NCBI RefSeq assembly: GCF_009905375.1
Contig: NC_133647.1
Location: forward strand, 173,830,790 to 173,894,789
Source of the DNA: Apium graveolens
Lineage: Eukaryota; Streptophyta; Magnoliopsida; Apiales; Apiaceae
Reading direction: 5' to 3'
Length of the DNA: 64,000 bases
Below the pieces are notes generated by a model, which worked only from the letters and a program-made list of their open reading frames with translations, was not told the origin of the DNA and made no database searches. This document shows, piece by piece, positions 23,900-36,900 of this stretch; the stretch's first letter is position 1, and every line of letters starts with the position of its first letter. A program made the translations under genes and the position numbers.

Positions 23900-26690
23900 G
23901 TGAGGTTGAGTACGACTGTATAGTAGGTCTCCGACATGGTTCGTGTTACGGTTCGAGATTCTTAGCTTGCGACGTGATTTCCAGACAACGGCAATGGCAG
24001 ATCATATTTTCCCAGTATCATCTGATCATTCGGATTCTTCCGTTCGAGGATCGTTATCTTCTCCCAGATTTTATTAGCACCTTGTTCTTCCACCAGTATT
24101 AACTGTATTACCTCCTGTTATAGCAGTTGCACCCCCTTCAAGCTATTCTACGTTATTCCACCCTCTTCTGATATGAGACCACCTATTTAAGAACCTTCAT
24201 TTGCTTATTCTTGTTCTACTGGACATTTAACTGTAAGTGTATCTTTTCAGTTTACTCTACACCATGTTCTATACCCTCATTTTAAAACCTGTCTTATGGA
24301 GCAACAATATTTATGAGGATGGATTCGATAGCTACAGTAAATGGTAAGTACATGAGATATTAATAAGGGTGAGAAGGAGTTTAGAAATAAGATTCACGTG
24401 TTTCGGAGGATAGCTGCTACCAGATTAAATGGGGCCACTGGTGAATAGACCACCCGTGATTAGCTTGTGGGATGGACTAGAGGAGTTTTGAAAGAGTTAG
24501 AGAGAAAATTATAGATCTGGAATTTTCGTAGAATTATATGATGGTGCTATGATAAATGTGATATATAAAGTAGTGATGTGATGTGATATAAGCAAACTTT
24601 GTTCTATGAAATAGACTTGTTGGCTGTTGGATAGACTTGTTCCACTTAATGACTGTAAAGATGATGATGAGAGTACTATCAGTATGGAAGCTTTGAAATG
24701 ATGCTACGAATAAGATAATATGCAATGACAACTGAAGTTTTCATCGATTAAGGAAGGTAATAGACCCAATGAAGGAGAGAAGATAAATGGAAGTTAATGG
24801 ACCTTTGTGTGATCGTTTCTTTAACTTGGTATCTTTTTATAGGAAGGACAACAACCAACTCATATAGTAAGGACAACCAGATGTGTGATTTTTAAAAATT
24901 TTAAACAAGTTTTTGAAAAAGATTTACCCTTACAAAATTTCTAAAAGCCTTTTTGGAATAAAATAAGTTTTAAACATTGGTTGTCAAGTTACTACTTGAG
25001 TTTCTTGAAAGACCCGAATTACCTGGAAGGATGCTTGTTTCAGACTTAATATTGCTAGTACAGAAAACGAAGTAACCCGCGATTATGAAGAAGTTGATTA
25101 TTCCTAAATGTAAGGTGCAAATATTGTTTGATAAGATTAACAACAGAATCAGCGCACAAAGTAACTATTCATCCAATTACTAGGACTATCAGAGTTCAAA
25201 GAATTCATTGATTTAATAGAAGCCTGAGCATGATCGAAGAAGATTGGAAAGATTTCTAGACTTTTCTAAAAGAAGAATATTATTAACAAAAGGATCGTTA
25301 TGTTGAATGATTCGTGGTTATTCTAAATTAAAAAGAGGAAACTCGAGGTTATCTGGTAAGAACGCCATTATGATCGAATTGTTAAGGTATTATACGTGTA
25401 GGTGCGATGTTAAAGACGCAAGACTTTACAAGTAAGAATCTACCATAATGCTTAAATTGTGAAGGCATTTTAACGTATTTTCTAAAGTTGTTATATGACA
25501 TAATTGGGATATGATCGAACAAGCTCAAAAGATGAATACAAGTGAAATATGGATGGTAACCAATGGTATCATTCTTGTCTCCAATATTATAGCATATATT
25601 CCTTTTTGATTCCTAAATATTATGAACTTCTTTTCTTAATAAATTCTTTATGATGATATCAAAAAGGAGGATGTTGCATTCTTTTCCAATTTAATCGTTC
25701 CCCTCAAGTTTTGCTTTCTGATTCGGACAAACAGTGTTATGGTGAGACGCTTTGTCGGATTGATGAAGAGTCGGGTGGGACGCCACCTAATCATGTGCTG
25801 TATGCCATATGGTATGAAAGACTGGCCATCTTAAGTACCAATGTGGTTGTCTCATTTATATTCAAATCATTACTTCTTCTTTCTTTTCAACTTCAAGTTT
25901 ATTGAATTGTGAATCCTTCTAGTCATTTTGTTATACCGTCGTTCTTTGCAAAAGTTTTTCAAACAAAAGTCAACGTATTATGAACCAAGCGGGCAAAGTT
26001 TTATCTACCTCTCATGCATGAAAATGAAACAAGGGCATATGGCGAGGATTGCAAATCACTATCCCCAGTCAGGGATGCACTAAGAGCCAAGGGAATCTAC
26101 TCCAACAAGGAATACGTCTCCAAGAACGAGAGTTTATGATTTGTCTGTGAAATATGTTATTCAGAATACATATGTGGTGACGTGAATGATTAGTGTGAAT
26201 ACCTTATGCGTTAAAGTATTGAAAGATGTGCGAGCAACTTGATCGTTTATCTCTCAAGGTTTTGTTGATAAAATGAATTACCCTGTTGAATTGATCAGAT
26301 TATGATTAATGGACTAGCAAGTCAAGAACGTGTAATTGTTAAATAAGTGAGTACCAATGGTGGGATTGAGATTTCTGGCAATAAGTTTGTGAGGATTTGA
26401 TATTATTTAAGATAGGAGAATTTGACATTATTCTAAGAAATGGATTAACTATTTAAGCGTGATGCCCAGATAGACTGTCTTGATGAAAAGATAATTCTGA
26501 AGACATTAACTAAGAATATAATGAGGTATAAAGGAAAAAGGAGGGTAAAGAATTTGTTAACGATGATTACGGTGATCATGATGTGAGCATTATGGTGATT
26601 ATGTGATAAATAAAAGTCAGAAGCAAACAAAATTTGAAGATTTTATAGAAATTAAGGAGTTTCAAGATATGTTTCCAGATAAGTTATCAA
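23900..26690 (+). pseudogene. Decayed leader, gag and protease region of element C
   Basis: No intact ORF. From 23993 (after TTTCCAG) a frame shows SSDHSDSSVRGS and, after a stop, a proline-rich run near 24080-24150, perhaps a remnant of the accessory exon 2 seen in A, B and F. A zinc-knuckle remnant (KQGHMAR) lies near 26020-26060. Protease-region traces (GFVDK; QID) run about 26255-26500, and EFQDMFPD sits at 26655-26690 just before D. The middle part (24300-26000) is unrecognisable by eye. Assignment rests on order and on similarity to A and B. Confidence 0.6.
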
Positions 26691-26695
26691 CACTT
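26691..26695. repeat. Target-site duplication of solo LTR D, left
   Basis: CACTT, repeated at 30733-30737. Joining across D restores a protein-like frame (a Leu-Pro-Pro-Asp-Arg context, as in A and B at the protease-RT junction). Confidence 0.95.
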
Positions 26696-29600
26696 TGTTA
26701 CAACCGGTATTTTCGTGTAATATTATTTATGGATTTGGTATAATATTAAAGCCGAATGAAATATATTCAATGATTGTACGTTTGTGTGAGTGAAAATTTC
26801 TGCATTATAAATTTGCTTTATGTAGTATATGATTTTTTCAAAGCAAGAGTTTATTTAATTTCTTTATTTTTGATTTATAAGGAATATTCTAAGCCTTGGA
26901 AATTTTTTCTTTTAAAAGGTATTTTGTTCACAAATTTTGAAAATGATTTTATAAAGTCTCTAAAAATCCAAGTTATTTTATGGTATAAATTTTATAATTT
27001 TTGAACTTGTATTTTATTTTATAAAAATAAATCATTATAAATTTTAGTTGTCATATTTAGAAAATTACAAGAAAGCCCTTGCATGCAAACCACCCTCTCA
27101 TTCTTTTCAAGGACAAAGAGGACAATTCCAACCCCACTAACTCTTATTTTTCTAGCCAATTTCCTTCTTTACCCTTGCATGCAAAATGAACCAAGTATAA
27201 GTGGAGGGATAGTCTTGTCAATTCTCCTTTCCACTCAAATTTTGTCAAATCAAATACCATAAAACAAGCAAAGTGTCATGATCATTTTCATACTCCACCC
27301 ACACCTCACTCTCTCCTCCCTCCCTTCTCCCTCCACTCGGCCCTCCTTCCCCCTCACTCTCGGCTTTTAGCCGAGAACCACCCCTCCCCATTTTTCTTCA
27401 TTCCTCAACCAAGCTTCTACTCTTTATACAAGTAAATGTTATTTCCCATACCATGATCATTCATATTTCAAAGAGTTTTGAATAGAAAGTTTAAGTTTTG
27501 AAGTTGCATGTTAAGGTTCTAGTTGAAACTCAAAGTACAACCTTGATTCTTGTGAGTTTAGGGTTGTTTTTAAGAGGACTACAAGGAATGGAGAAGTGCC
27601 AAGTCTTGATAGGGAAACTCTTGATGATTAAATGGCCATTCCCATCCATTTCATTCGGCCATGACCATATGGGAGCCGAATGAATGGTCCTTAAGACTAT
27701 TCTTGTTGCTTAAATCAATTTTTGTATATTTATGTGATAATGACTTGAATTTTGTGGTGAAAATTTGATAAAACTCTTTGCATGCTAAGTGATCATCTAG
27801 GTATAGCTTATGCTAGGCTTGCATGTCAATTTTATGATAGAATATATGTAGAAAATGTGTTTTTTTGGTTTGCAAAACCCGAAGACATGCATGCATGTGG
27901 ATTTCTCTTAGAATGTTGTAAGATTTTGATCATTTGGAAAGATTTTGTTAGTGAGCCTTAATTTCAGTAGGAATAATGTGTTAATATTTATTTATGCTTC
28001 TTGTTGCATGGTAATAATTCATGGTTATCTTTTATAAAAATGCATATCTTGTTGTTTCAAAAGCATGAAGATTTGTGATTTATGAAGTGTAGTTTCTTTT
28101 GTTTTGCCATAATTGTACCTTAGGTAAGGATGATCTCACCCAAGGTTATTTTGAGAATAAGGGAGTTAGTTCAGTAGATTACCATGTTTAAGTCTTGGTT
28201 TGAGTATTGGGATGTTGGTAGTTGAGTTTGTCAAGTCAAAACCTTGGGGAAAGGAAAGTTATAGTTTCTGCAGAAAATCAGTTTAGAACCCTGAGGTTTA
28301 GAGTGAGTTTTGATCATGTCATTGATGTGCACTTTGAGGCCCAAGCCACCAGAAGTTAGTATTGGGAGTATATAAAAGGTTTTAGGTGTTGGTTGGAGGT
28401 TTGCATGTCATTTGGTTAGGTGCACAAGTAGAATAACAAAATCTGTCCAGTAGGGGACAGTTTTGTTGCAACTTAGAAATAGGGAGATTTGACCATGTCA
28501 TGGGTAGGCCCTCATTAGGCCCTGTTGGGCCTTAGTTAGAGGGAGTGTCAGAGAAGTTTTTCCAACCATAGTTCCTTGGATATGAGTTAGAACCATGTGT
28601 CACAAGTTAATTCAAGTCAGGGCGTTTTCTGCCCAGAAAAACAGGGGAACCTTGGACTTTTAGCTTAGGCCCAAGCCAGGCCCTTGAGCCACATCAAGTT
28701 TTTGAGATGCCCTTAGGTCAGGAGAGTCTTGTGTAAAAGTTTTGAATGAAAACTTGTAGTTTAAGAGTGTCTAATGCACTCAAGAAACCATAGTTGTCAT
28801 TCTGAAATTTGTACCAGTGAGCACTTTCACTTATCACATAGTTTTAGAACACTTAGAAGTGAGTATTAGGTCGACCACCATAGTTGTAAGATAGTATAAG
28901 GTCAGCAGAGAAAAAGGCACAAGTGAGAGTCAATAGGTTTTGGATAGTTTAGGAAAGGCACATCGAGTTAGGAAGCCAAAATTAGAAGACCTTGTCTAGT
29001 TTAGCGACCAAGTGACTTAAGTTGTGAGTCGAGATCATCCAAGCCTAGTGTTGCATTATGGTATATATGGTGTTATTGGTATTAATATATGATATGTGAT
29101 TATGTGGCTATGTGTGTACTTTCATAATTTAAAAGTGAATATATAATTAGGTGCATATAGGCCTAAGTGCCATCCGTGTTTAATTTCGGGTTGTAAATAG
29201 GTTAAGTTAGTGAGAATATATTATAATGAGGATTATTATTTATGTAGGATCTCGAGACGAGGGAAAACTTTCCATAAAGGTCGAGTGAAGCTCCAGTTGC
29301 TCCTACCAGTCAGACCAGACCAGCCTTTCTCAAGGCAAGTGATTCAACTTGACCTTCGTATTTACTGCTAATAATTCATACATTGCTACAACTATCCCTG
29401 TCATTTGATATATTAAATCAAGCGTATCTTACGTTTATCTTTGAATCATATAGAAATGCCATGAACCCTCGAGTACGTATTGCAAGTAGTTCAAAAGTCT
29501 TATTCATGATAGTATACTAAACTAATTTGAATGTCATGATTAAGGAAAGAGTAGTTACCACTCTTACTTGATTCTCTTGATTAACATGCTGATGATTCCT

Positions 29601-30732
29601 AAGTATTGATATCTCATCCTGATACTTGAACCCCTATAGAACCTTACCTTGAACCCTGAAAGTCAGATACTTATCAAAGTGATCCCTCATTGATTGATAC
29701 CCCTCTTTCCTATCCTAAAGCTTGATAATTCTGATATATCCTGAGCTAAAAATCATATCTTCATACCTTAACACCCTTAGTATTCATGAAGCTTACATCC
29801 TTGAAGATCCAGCACTTGAACCTTGATGAGAAACCATTGCTTTAAGCCCAATTTGGCATTTCCCTTCATGATATCCAATAGCCTCACTAAATTGCCTTGT
29901 CCAAACTTTGATATATGAAAACCATTCAGTTACTTTAATATAGTATAGTTTTGTGAATCGTGGCCCTGAGATTTAATACCATATTTCCCGTATTTCGAGT
30001 TGATATATAATCCCTTGATAAAGATGTTTACTGTAAAAAGAGATTTTGTCTTAATTCGGCATCAATTTTTTTTTTTGAAATGAATAAAATGTGGGTTTTC
30101 AGTCAAAGGGGGATAAATGTTTTCTTTGAATGGTGGATTTGGACTGAGACGCGAGTCATTTCCACACTTATATTAGGCTTAAAAGTTGCCTAGGGATTCC
30201 CATTAATGTTTTAGAACCCAGCGAGGTTCGGGATTACTTCGCGGCTGATCACCTGCTGTAATCCGTAGCGTCCTAAAATGATTTTGATTAAGACATAATT
30301 TTTGAAATTTATTTTGATACAAGTAAAAATGATGCCATTACCCAATGTTTTATCTCTCGTTATCTCAGATTATGTCTTCCCATTGACATTCTTTAATTTA
30401 TATCTCGATTTATGTTTTGTATCGTACTGTTAGCACCTGTTGAGCATTTGGCTCACTTCTTGCTTTACCCTGATATTACAGCTAGCAGTTATGGTTAGAT
30501 TCAAGCAGACCGCCCGTAAGACCTGTGATGCTGATGCTTATGTTCGAGCTCAGGTAGAATAAGTAATAATAGTTTGTGTGAGGACTCGGTATTTAAAATC
30601 AAATGTAATAGTTGGTAGTGTTGGGCTGTTCCAAACCCTAAACTGTAAGATCTTGGAGTTGGTTGTGTATTCTTCTTTTAAAAATGTTGTAATAGTTAAA
30701 TTTAATTTGTTGTTTAAGTTGGGGGCGTGACA
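26696..30732 (+). mobile_element. Element D: solo LTR of the A/B family (4,037 bp)
   Basis: A full LTR from TGTTACAACC to GGCGTGACA with perfect TSD CACTT and no internal region: the product of recombination between the two LTRs of a former insertion. It resembles the LTRs of A (3,894 bp) and B (4,019 bp) along its length. It holds a TATA-like box at 28369, a perfect 8-bp-stem hairpin at 27358-27376 (TCTCGGCT/AGCCGAGA), and an intact leader exon at 30491-30553 with one silent change (ACT to ACC). Short ORFs at 26774-27004 and 27498-27683 have no recognisable product. Confidence 0.95.
28369..28379 (+). promoter_or_regulatory. TATA box, solo LTR D
   Basis: TATATAAAAGG is a near-ideal plant TATA box, in the same place as in A and B. 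Confidence 0.5.
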
Positions 30733-30737
30733 CACTT
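30733..30737. repeat. Target-site duplication of solo LTR D, right
   Basis: CACTT, partner of 26691-26695. Confidence 0.95.
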
Positions 30738-32390
30738 CCTCCAGATAGAGAAATGAAGCTCGCGATTGACTTAGCATCTGAGACGAAGCCAGTAACCAAG
30801 GCCTTACCCAAAATGGCACCAGTTAAAATGAAGAAGTTAGCAAAGCCGATGCAAGAGATGTTAGAAGAAGAAGCGATTAGACCCAGTGTACCCCATAAGG
30901 TGCACCGGTATTATTTGTTAATAAGAAAGATGGAAGTATGAGATTATGTGTTGACTAGTGAAAGCTCAACAAGTTTACTATCAAGAGCGAGTATCCGTTA
31001 CCTCGAAATAATGATTTATTTGATCAGATGAAAAAAGCAGAGTATTTTCTAAGATAATTTGAGCTTTGGATGTTATCAATTGGAGATTGAACCTATGGAC
31101 ATATCAAGGATAATTTTCAAAACTAAGTATTACTGCTATAAAATTCTAGTATTGTCATTTGGATTAACCGATATACTAGTAATATTTAAACTTGATGAAA
31201 TAATCTTGAAGGAAGATCCGAATAAGTTGTATTTATGTTACTTAAAGTCAAAGAAGGACCATGCAAGTATTTAATGATAGTTGGGAAGTCGAAGAAGAAA
31301 GAAGTTGTATGAAAAGTTTACAAGGTGAAAGTTTTGATGGTAGAAAGCATAAATAGTCAATGAGGAGGAGATCAAAGGAGATCCAGTAGAAATTAAAGTT
31401 ACTATGAATAAAGAAAGACCAAAAGCACCAACAAAAGTAAGAAGTTTTACCATGGACCGGTTATTATTGAAAATTAGTGCAAGATTTCTTGAAAGTTGCA
31501 ATACCTTTGACAAAGCTAACCAGGAAAAGCAAGAAGTTTATATGAAATGGAGAAGGGTGAAGATAGTTTTGCGGAGTTAAATAAAAGAATGGTTACAGCA
31601 CCTACTTTATCACTTTGAAAGTATCAAGTAAATTTGGTAGTTTATAGTGATACTTCTCATAAGGGAATATGATGTGTGTTGATGCAGCATAATAAAGTTA
31701 TTGTATATGTATCCAGACAACCGAAACCTTATGAGCAGAAGTATCCTACTCATAATTTGGGACTAGTAATAATAATATTCGCTTCGAAAGATTGGGAAAC
31801 ATGATATGTACGGAGAAAGATGTGAGATCTATACGGACTATAAGAGCTTGAAGTATGTATTCACAAAGAAAAGCAAATGTAGTGTCAAGCGATAAGCAAA
31901 AAAAAGAGGAGAAAACGAACATAAAGACTGCACCAGAAGAATTATCTATGGAATTTTAGAAGTTGGAATTGGAAGTCAGAATTCATAATCCAAAAGGAGC
32001 AAGGATGGATAGTATGACCTTTCAGTCAAAATTGTTAAGGAAAGATAGGGATATATCAAGAGAAGATAATGGATCACGATGTTAGCAGTTAGTAGAGGAA
32101 ATTTATGCGCCCAGGAGAACGATCACGATATTCCCAAGTTTTCTTCCAGCACTTGGATGTTACAAGTAAAAGAATTAAGAGATGAGATCCTACAGGGAAT
32201 TCACAATATAATGTATTTAACTTATTGAAGAAATGCCAAGATATACGGAAATTTAAAGAAAAATAGTGATAACCAGGTATAAGAAGGAAATTTCAAAATG
32301 GATTAGGAAGTGTTGGATATGTCAAAGAATTAAGGCGAAGTATTGGAGGCCTAGTGGATAAGGCAGACCAAGGAGTGGTTTTACAAAAAG
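30738..32390 (+). pseudogene. Element C pol remnant, first copy (RT, RNase H, integrase zinc finger)
   Basis: Continues the frame left of D. Traces in order: start of RT (PPDREMKLAIDLA, MAPVKMKKLAKPMQEML) at 30738-30880; RT core (GCYQLEIEPMDISR, LSFGLTD) at 31062-31180; RT connection (KAPTKVRSF) near 31420-31450; RNase H (YSDTSHKG, VLMQHNKVI, KYPTHNL) at 31640-31770; linker (EELSMEF, MTFQSKL) near 31930-32030; integrase N-terminus (VKELRDEIL) near 32170-32200 and CX2C remnant (CWICQRIKAKYWRPSG) near 32310-32358. Many stops and frameshifts; the end of RNase H is deleted. Confidence 0.75.
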
Positions 32391-32394
32391 CAAA

Positions 32395-33838
32395 TCGTAA
32401 AGTGTACCAGTGATGTTGAGGGAGACAAGGAATGAAATTATGAGAGTATGTACTGATTATCGGTAGTTTAACAAAACAACGAATAAAAAAAAGTGACCCC
32501 TATAAGGAATTGATTACTTATGAGACCTAATTCAAGAAGTGTGTTATGTCTCGAGGATTAACTTAAGATCTGACTTGAAAGCATATTAGAGATTACGAAT
32601 AAAATGAGTTATGAGCATTGCAAGCTCTGGTGATTTTATGTGAAATAACAAGTGTATCAGCTGTCTATAAGAAATTAAGGAACATGGTGTATAAGGAATA
32701 CTCAGATGAGCGAATTGTATTTATTGACAACATCCTCAGCTATTCAAAGAATAAGAAAGTTTGTGTGGAATGCCCAAAGATTTTCCTCCAAATATTAGAA
32801 GGAAATCGATTATATGTTGAGTTTTCAAGTATGAAATTTTGACCGAGGATTAACAAAAGATTCTGAATTAATTCATTAACAACTACCTAAACAAAGCCGT
32901 ATGGTAACAGATGCCTTGTGCAGAAAGAAAGGATTGGATGTAATTAAGATCATTGAGGAGTTAATAAACGAGTTGGAAAGAATGGAATATGAAGTTCAAA
33001 TACCTAAAGGTGATAATAAGTGAATATATGAGATTACTTTTCAACCTTAGCGGATAGAAACGAATAGGAGATGTTTAAATGTTTGAAAACTAAGTTGAAA
33101 TTGAACACCACTTATTATCCTTAAACGAAGGGTCAAAGTGAGGAAGCGATTCAGGAAAAATAAGATATGTTGAGAGGTTGAGTTTTAAGGAAAACTGGGA
33201 TGATCATTTACCATCAATATCAACTTTAGAATGCCACTTTACCAAGCTTTATGTGGACGCAAGTATAGGTCCCCACTATATTGAAATAAAATGGGAGAAA
33301 GGAAGTTGTCAAATTCTAAGTTGATTCAGCACACTAAGGGCATAGTGATGTTGATTGAAGCAGCTCAAAGTAGACAAACAAAGAAGGCGAAATGGTATCG
33401 AGAGAGAGTATGAGTAGAGAAATAGGACCAGTAGTGTTAGTACAAGTTTCATCTTGAAAGAGACTGGATAAGTCTGAGTAGAAGAGGCAGGTTAAGTCCT
33501 AAAATTTGTGAACCATTCGAGGTATTAATAAATATAGATAAAGTTGTTCATGAGTTGATGTGACCATCACAACAGTGTGTACATATAATGTGTTTTTCCT
33601 GTCAATGTTAAAGCGATAAGTATCTGATTTAAATTAAGCGATTGATTAGGAGCCAATGGGCTCTTGTCCAAGTTTGTTCTGCATATAGTGATCGATCCAA
33701 ATTCTTGATCGTTAAAGGCGAGTTCTTGGAAATGAGAGTATATCCATACTAAGTACGTTTGAAATCCTCGAGTAGAATAGTCTACTTGGGAATTAGAGTC
33801 AGATATGCTTGACAAATATCCTAACTTGTTTTGTTAGA
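32395..33838 (+). pseudogene. Element C pol remnant, second copy (RT again, then integrase and chromodomain end)
   Basis: After the integrase zinc finger the reading returns to RT: RVCTDYR near 32440-32460; FIDNILSYSKN at about 32721-32755 (the FIDD motif of A and B with Asn in place of the second Asp); ILEGNRLYVEFSSMKF at 32793-32840; the RNase H end (VTDALCRKKGL) near 32898-32940; the linker (ELERMEYEVQIPKG, ITFQP) near 32970-33045; the integrase catalytic region (YYP...KGQSEEAIQE) near 33115-33160; and the chromodomain end WELESDMLDKYPNLF closing at 33837. RT and RNase H parts thus occur twice in C. No frame is intact. Either an internal duplication or recombination with a relative could explain this. 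Confidence 0.7.
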
Positions 33839-33864
33839 CCAGATTCTGAGGGCAGAATCTTTTT

Positions 33865-33881
33865 AAGGGGGGGGGGAAGGA
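33865..33881 (+). other. Polypurine tract, element C
   Basis: AA, a run of ten G, then AAGGA directly before the 3' LTR at 33882. Confidence 0.85.
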
Positions 33882-33930
33882 TATAACGACTCGTGTATTT
33901 TTAAATTATTTAATTATGTAATTGTGGAAG
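33882..33930 (+). repeat. Element C 3' LTR, first 49 bp
   Basis: Matches 20413-20461; cut by element B at the GGAAG target and resumed at 47417. Confidence 0.92.
33926..33930. repeat. Target-site duplication of element B, left
   Basis: GGAAG, partner at 47412-47416. The uninterrupted site is visible in the 5' LTR of C (20457-20461). Confidence 0.98.
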
Positions 33931-36900
33931 TGTCACACCCCCAACTTAAATAGCAAAATAATTATAGCTATTACATCATTTTAATGAGTATTGTACAACC
34001 ATAATCCAAGATCTTTACAGTTTAGGGTTTGAAACAGCCCAACACTACCAACTATTACATCTGATTACAAATACCGAGTCCTCACACAACTATTATTACT
34101 TATTCTACCTGAGCTCGAACATAAGCGTCAGCATCACAGGTCTTACGGGCAGTCTGCTTGAATCTAACCATGGCTGCTAGCTGTAATATCAGGGTAAAGC
34201 AAGAAGTGAGCCAAAAGCTCAACAAGTGCAAACAATACAGCGCAAAGCATAAATCGGGATATACCTTTAGGAATGACAATGGAATGACATAATCAATGAT
34301 AATCGAGAGATAAAACTTACGTGAGTTGGCATCATTTTGCTTGCATCAAAACAAATTTTAAAATCATACTTAATCAAAATCATTTTATGACGCTACGGAT
34401 TACAGCCGGTGATCAGCCGCGAAGTAATCCCGAACCTCGCTGGGTTCTAAAACATTATTGGGAATCCCTAGGCAACTTTTAAGCCTAATATAAGTGTGGA
34501 AAGGACTCGCGTCTCAGTCCAGATCCACCATTCAAGAAAACATTTGTCCCCCTTTGGGACTGAAAAATCCACGTTTTAATCATTTTAAAAACTGATGCCG
34601 ATTTATGACAAAATCTCTTTTGACTGTAATTATTTTTATCAAGGGATTATAGATCAACTTGAAACACTGGAAATATGACACTAAATCTCAGGGCCATGAT
34701 CTACTAGACTTTACTATATTAGGGTAATTGAGAGGTTTCCATAAACAAGAACTTAGACAAGGAAATTAAGCCAGGCTATTGGATAAGATGAAAGAGTAAT
34801 GCCAAACTAGGCTTAAAGCAATGGTTGTAGACAAGGTATAGGTATTGGAACATCAAGAAGATAGGCATCACTGGTACAAATAGGATAAAGGTGTTAAAAT
34901 ATAAAGAAAGTGATCATCAGCTCAGTATATAACAGGATATCAAGCTTTAGGGTAAGGATAGGGTTATCAAACAATCATGAATGTATTTAAGAAATGATTG
35001 GCTTTAAGGTATCAAAATAAAGTTTCTATCGAGGTTATTTCAAGAGTTGAATTCAAAGCATCAGGGTGCAACATCAAGATTTCTCAGGGATCAATAGCAT
35101 GATAAACAAAAGGGATTAATAAGATATTATAACGCATCTCTAATTTATCATGGCATTAAACTATCATGAAAGACTTTTGAACTACTTGCAATATGTACTC
35201 GAGGGTTCATGGCATCTCTATGTAACAAAAGATACTCTTGATTTAAATATATCAAAATGACTCAGGATAATTGCATCGATATATATATATGAACTGTTTA
35301 CAGTAAATGCGAAGGTCAAGTTGAATCACTTGCCTTAAGATAGACTGGTCTGGTCTGACTGGTAGGAGCAACAACTGGAGCTTCACTCGACTTTTATGGC
35401 AAGTTTTCCCTCGTCTCGAGATCCTACATAATAATAATAATCCTCATTATAATATATTCTTTCCATCTTAACCTATTTACAACCCGAAATTAAACATGGA
35501 TGGCACTTAGGCCTATACGCACTTAATTCATATCCACCTTTATATTTTCAAATGTACACATGTAGCCACATAATCACATATCGTATATTAATACCAAATA
35601 ACATCATATACACCATAATGCCACACTAGGCTTGGATGATCTCGACTCACCACTCAAGTTACTTGGTCGCTAACTAAACGAAGTCTTCGAATTTGGGCTT
35701 CCTAACTCAATGTGCCTTTCTTAAATTATCCAAAACCTATTGACCCTCACTTGTGCCTTTTGTTCTACTGACCTTACACTATCTTACAACTATGGTGGTC
35801 GACCTAATACTCACTTCTAAGTGTCCTAAAACTATGTGATAAGTGAAAGTGCTCACTGGTGCAAATTTCAGAATGGTAACTAAGGTTTCTTGAGTGCATT
35901 AGACACTCTTAAACTACAAGTTTTTCTTCAAAATTTTTACACAAGACTCTCCTGACCTAAGGGCATCTCACAAGCTTGATGTGGCTCAAAGGCCTGGCTT
36001 GGGCCTTCTTGGGCCTAAGCTAAAAGTCCAAGGTTCCCCTGTTTTTCTGGGCAGAAAATGCCCTGACTTGAGTTAACTTGTGACACATGGTTCTAGCTCA
36101 TATCCTATGAACTATGGTTGGAAAAACTTCTCTGACATACCCTCTAACTAAGGCCCAATTGGGCCTAATGAGGGCCTACCCATGACATGGCCAAATCTCC
36201 CTATTTCTAAGTTGCAACAAAACTGTCCCCTGCTGGACAGATTTTGTTATTCTACTTGTGCACCTAACCAAATGACATGCAAACCTCCAACCAACTCCTA
36301 AAACCTATTATATACTCCCCATACTAACTTCTGGTGGCTTGGGCCTCAAAGTGCCCATCAATGACATGGTCAAAACTCACTCTAAACTCAGGGTACTAAA
36401 CTGATTTTTCTGCAGAAACTATAACTCTTATTTTCCAAGGTTTTGACTTGACAAACCCAATTATCAACAACTAAATACTTAAACCAAGACCTATACTTGG
36501 TGTTCTACTGAACTAACTCTTTTTTTTCTCAAAATACCCTTGGTGAGATCATCCTTACCTATGGTGCAACTATGGCAAAATAAAAGAGACTACTCTTTAC
36601 AACTCATAAACCTTTATGCTTTTGAAACAACATGATATATATTTTTATAAAAGATAACCACAAATTATTACCATGCAACAAGAAGCATAAATCCATATTA
36701 TCACATTATTCCTACTGAAATTAAGGCTCACTAACAAAATCTTTTCCAAATGATCAAAATCTTACAACAAACTAAGAGAATTCCACATGCATGCATGCCT
36801 TCGGGTTTTTCAACCCAAAACAACCCATTTTCTACATATATTCCATCTTAAAATTGACATGCAAGCCTAGCATAAGGTATACCTAGATGATCACTTAGCA

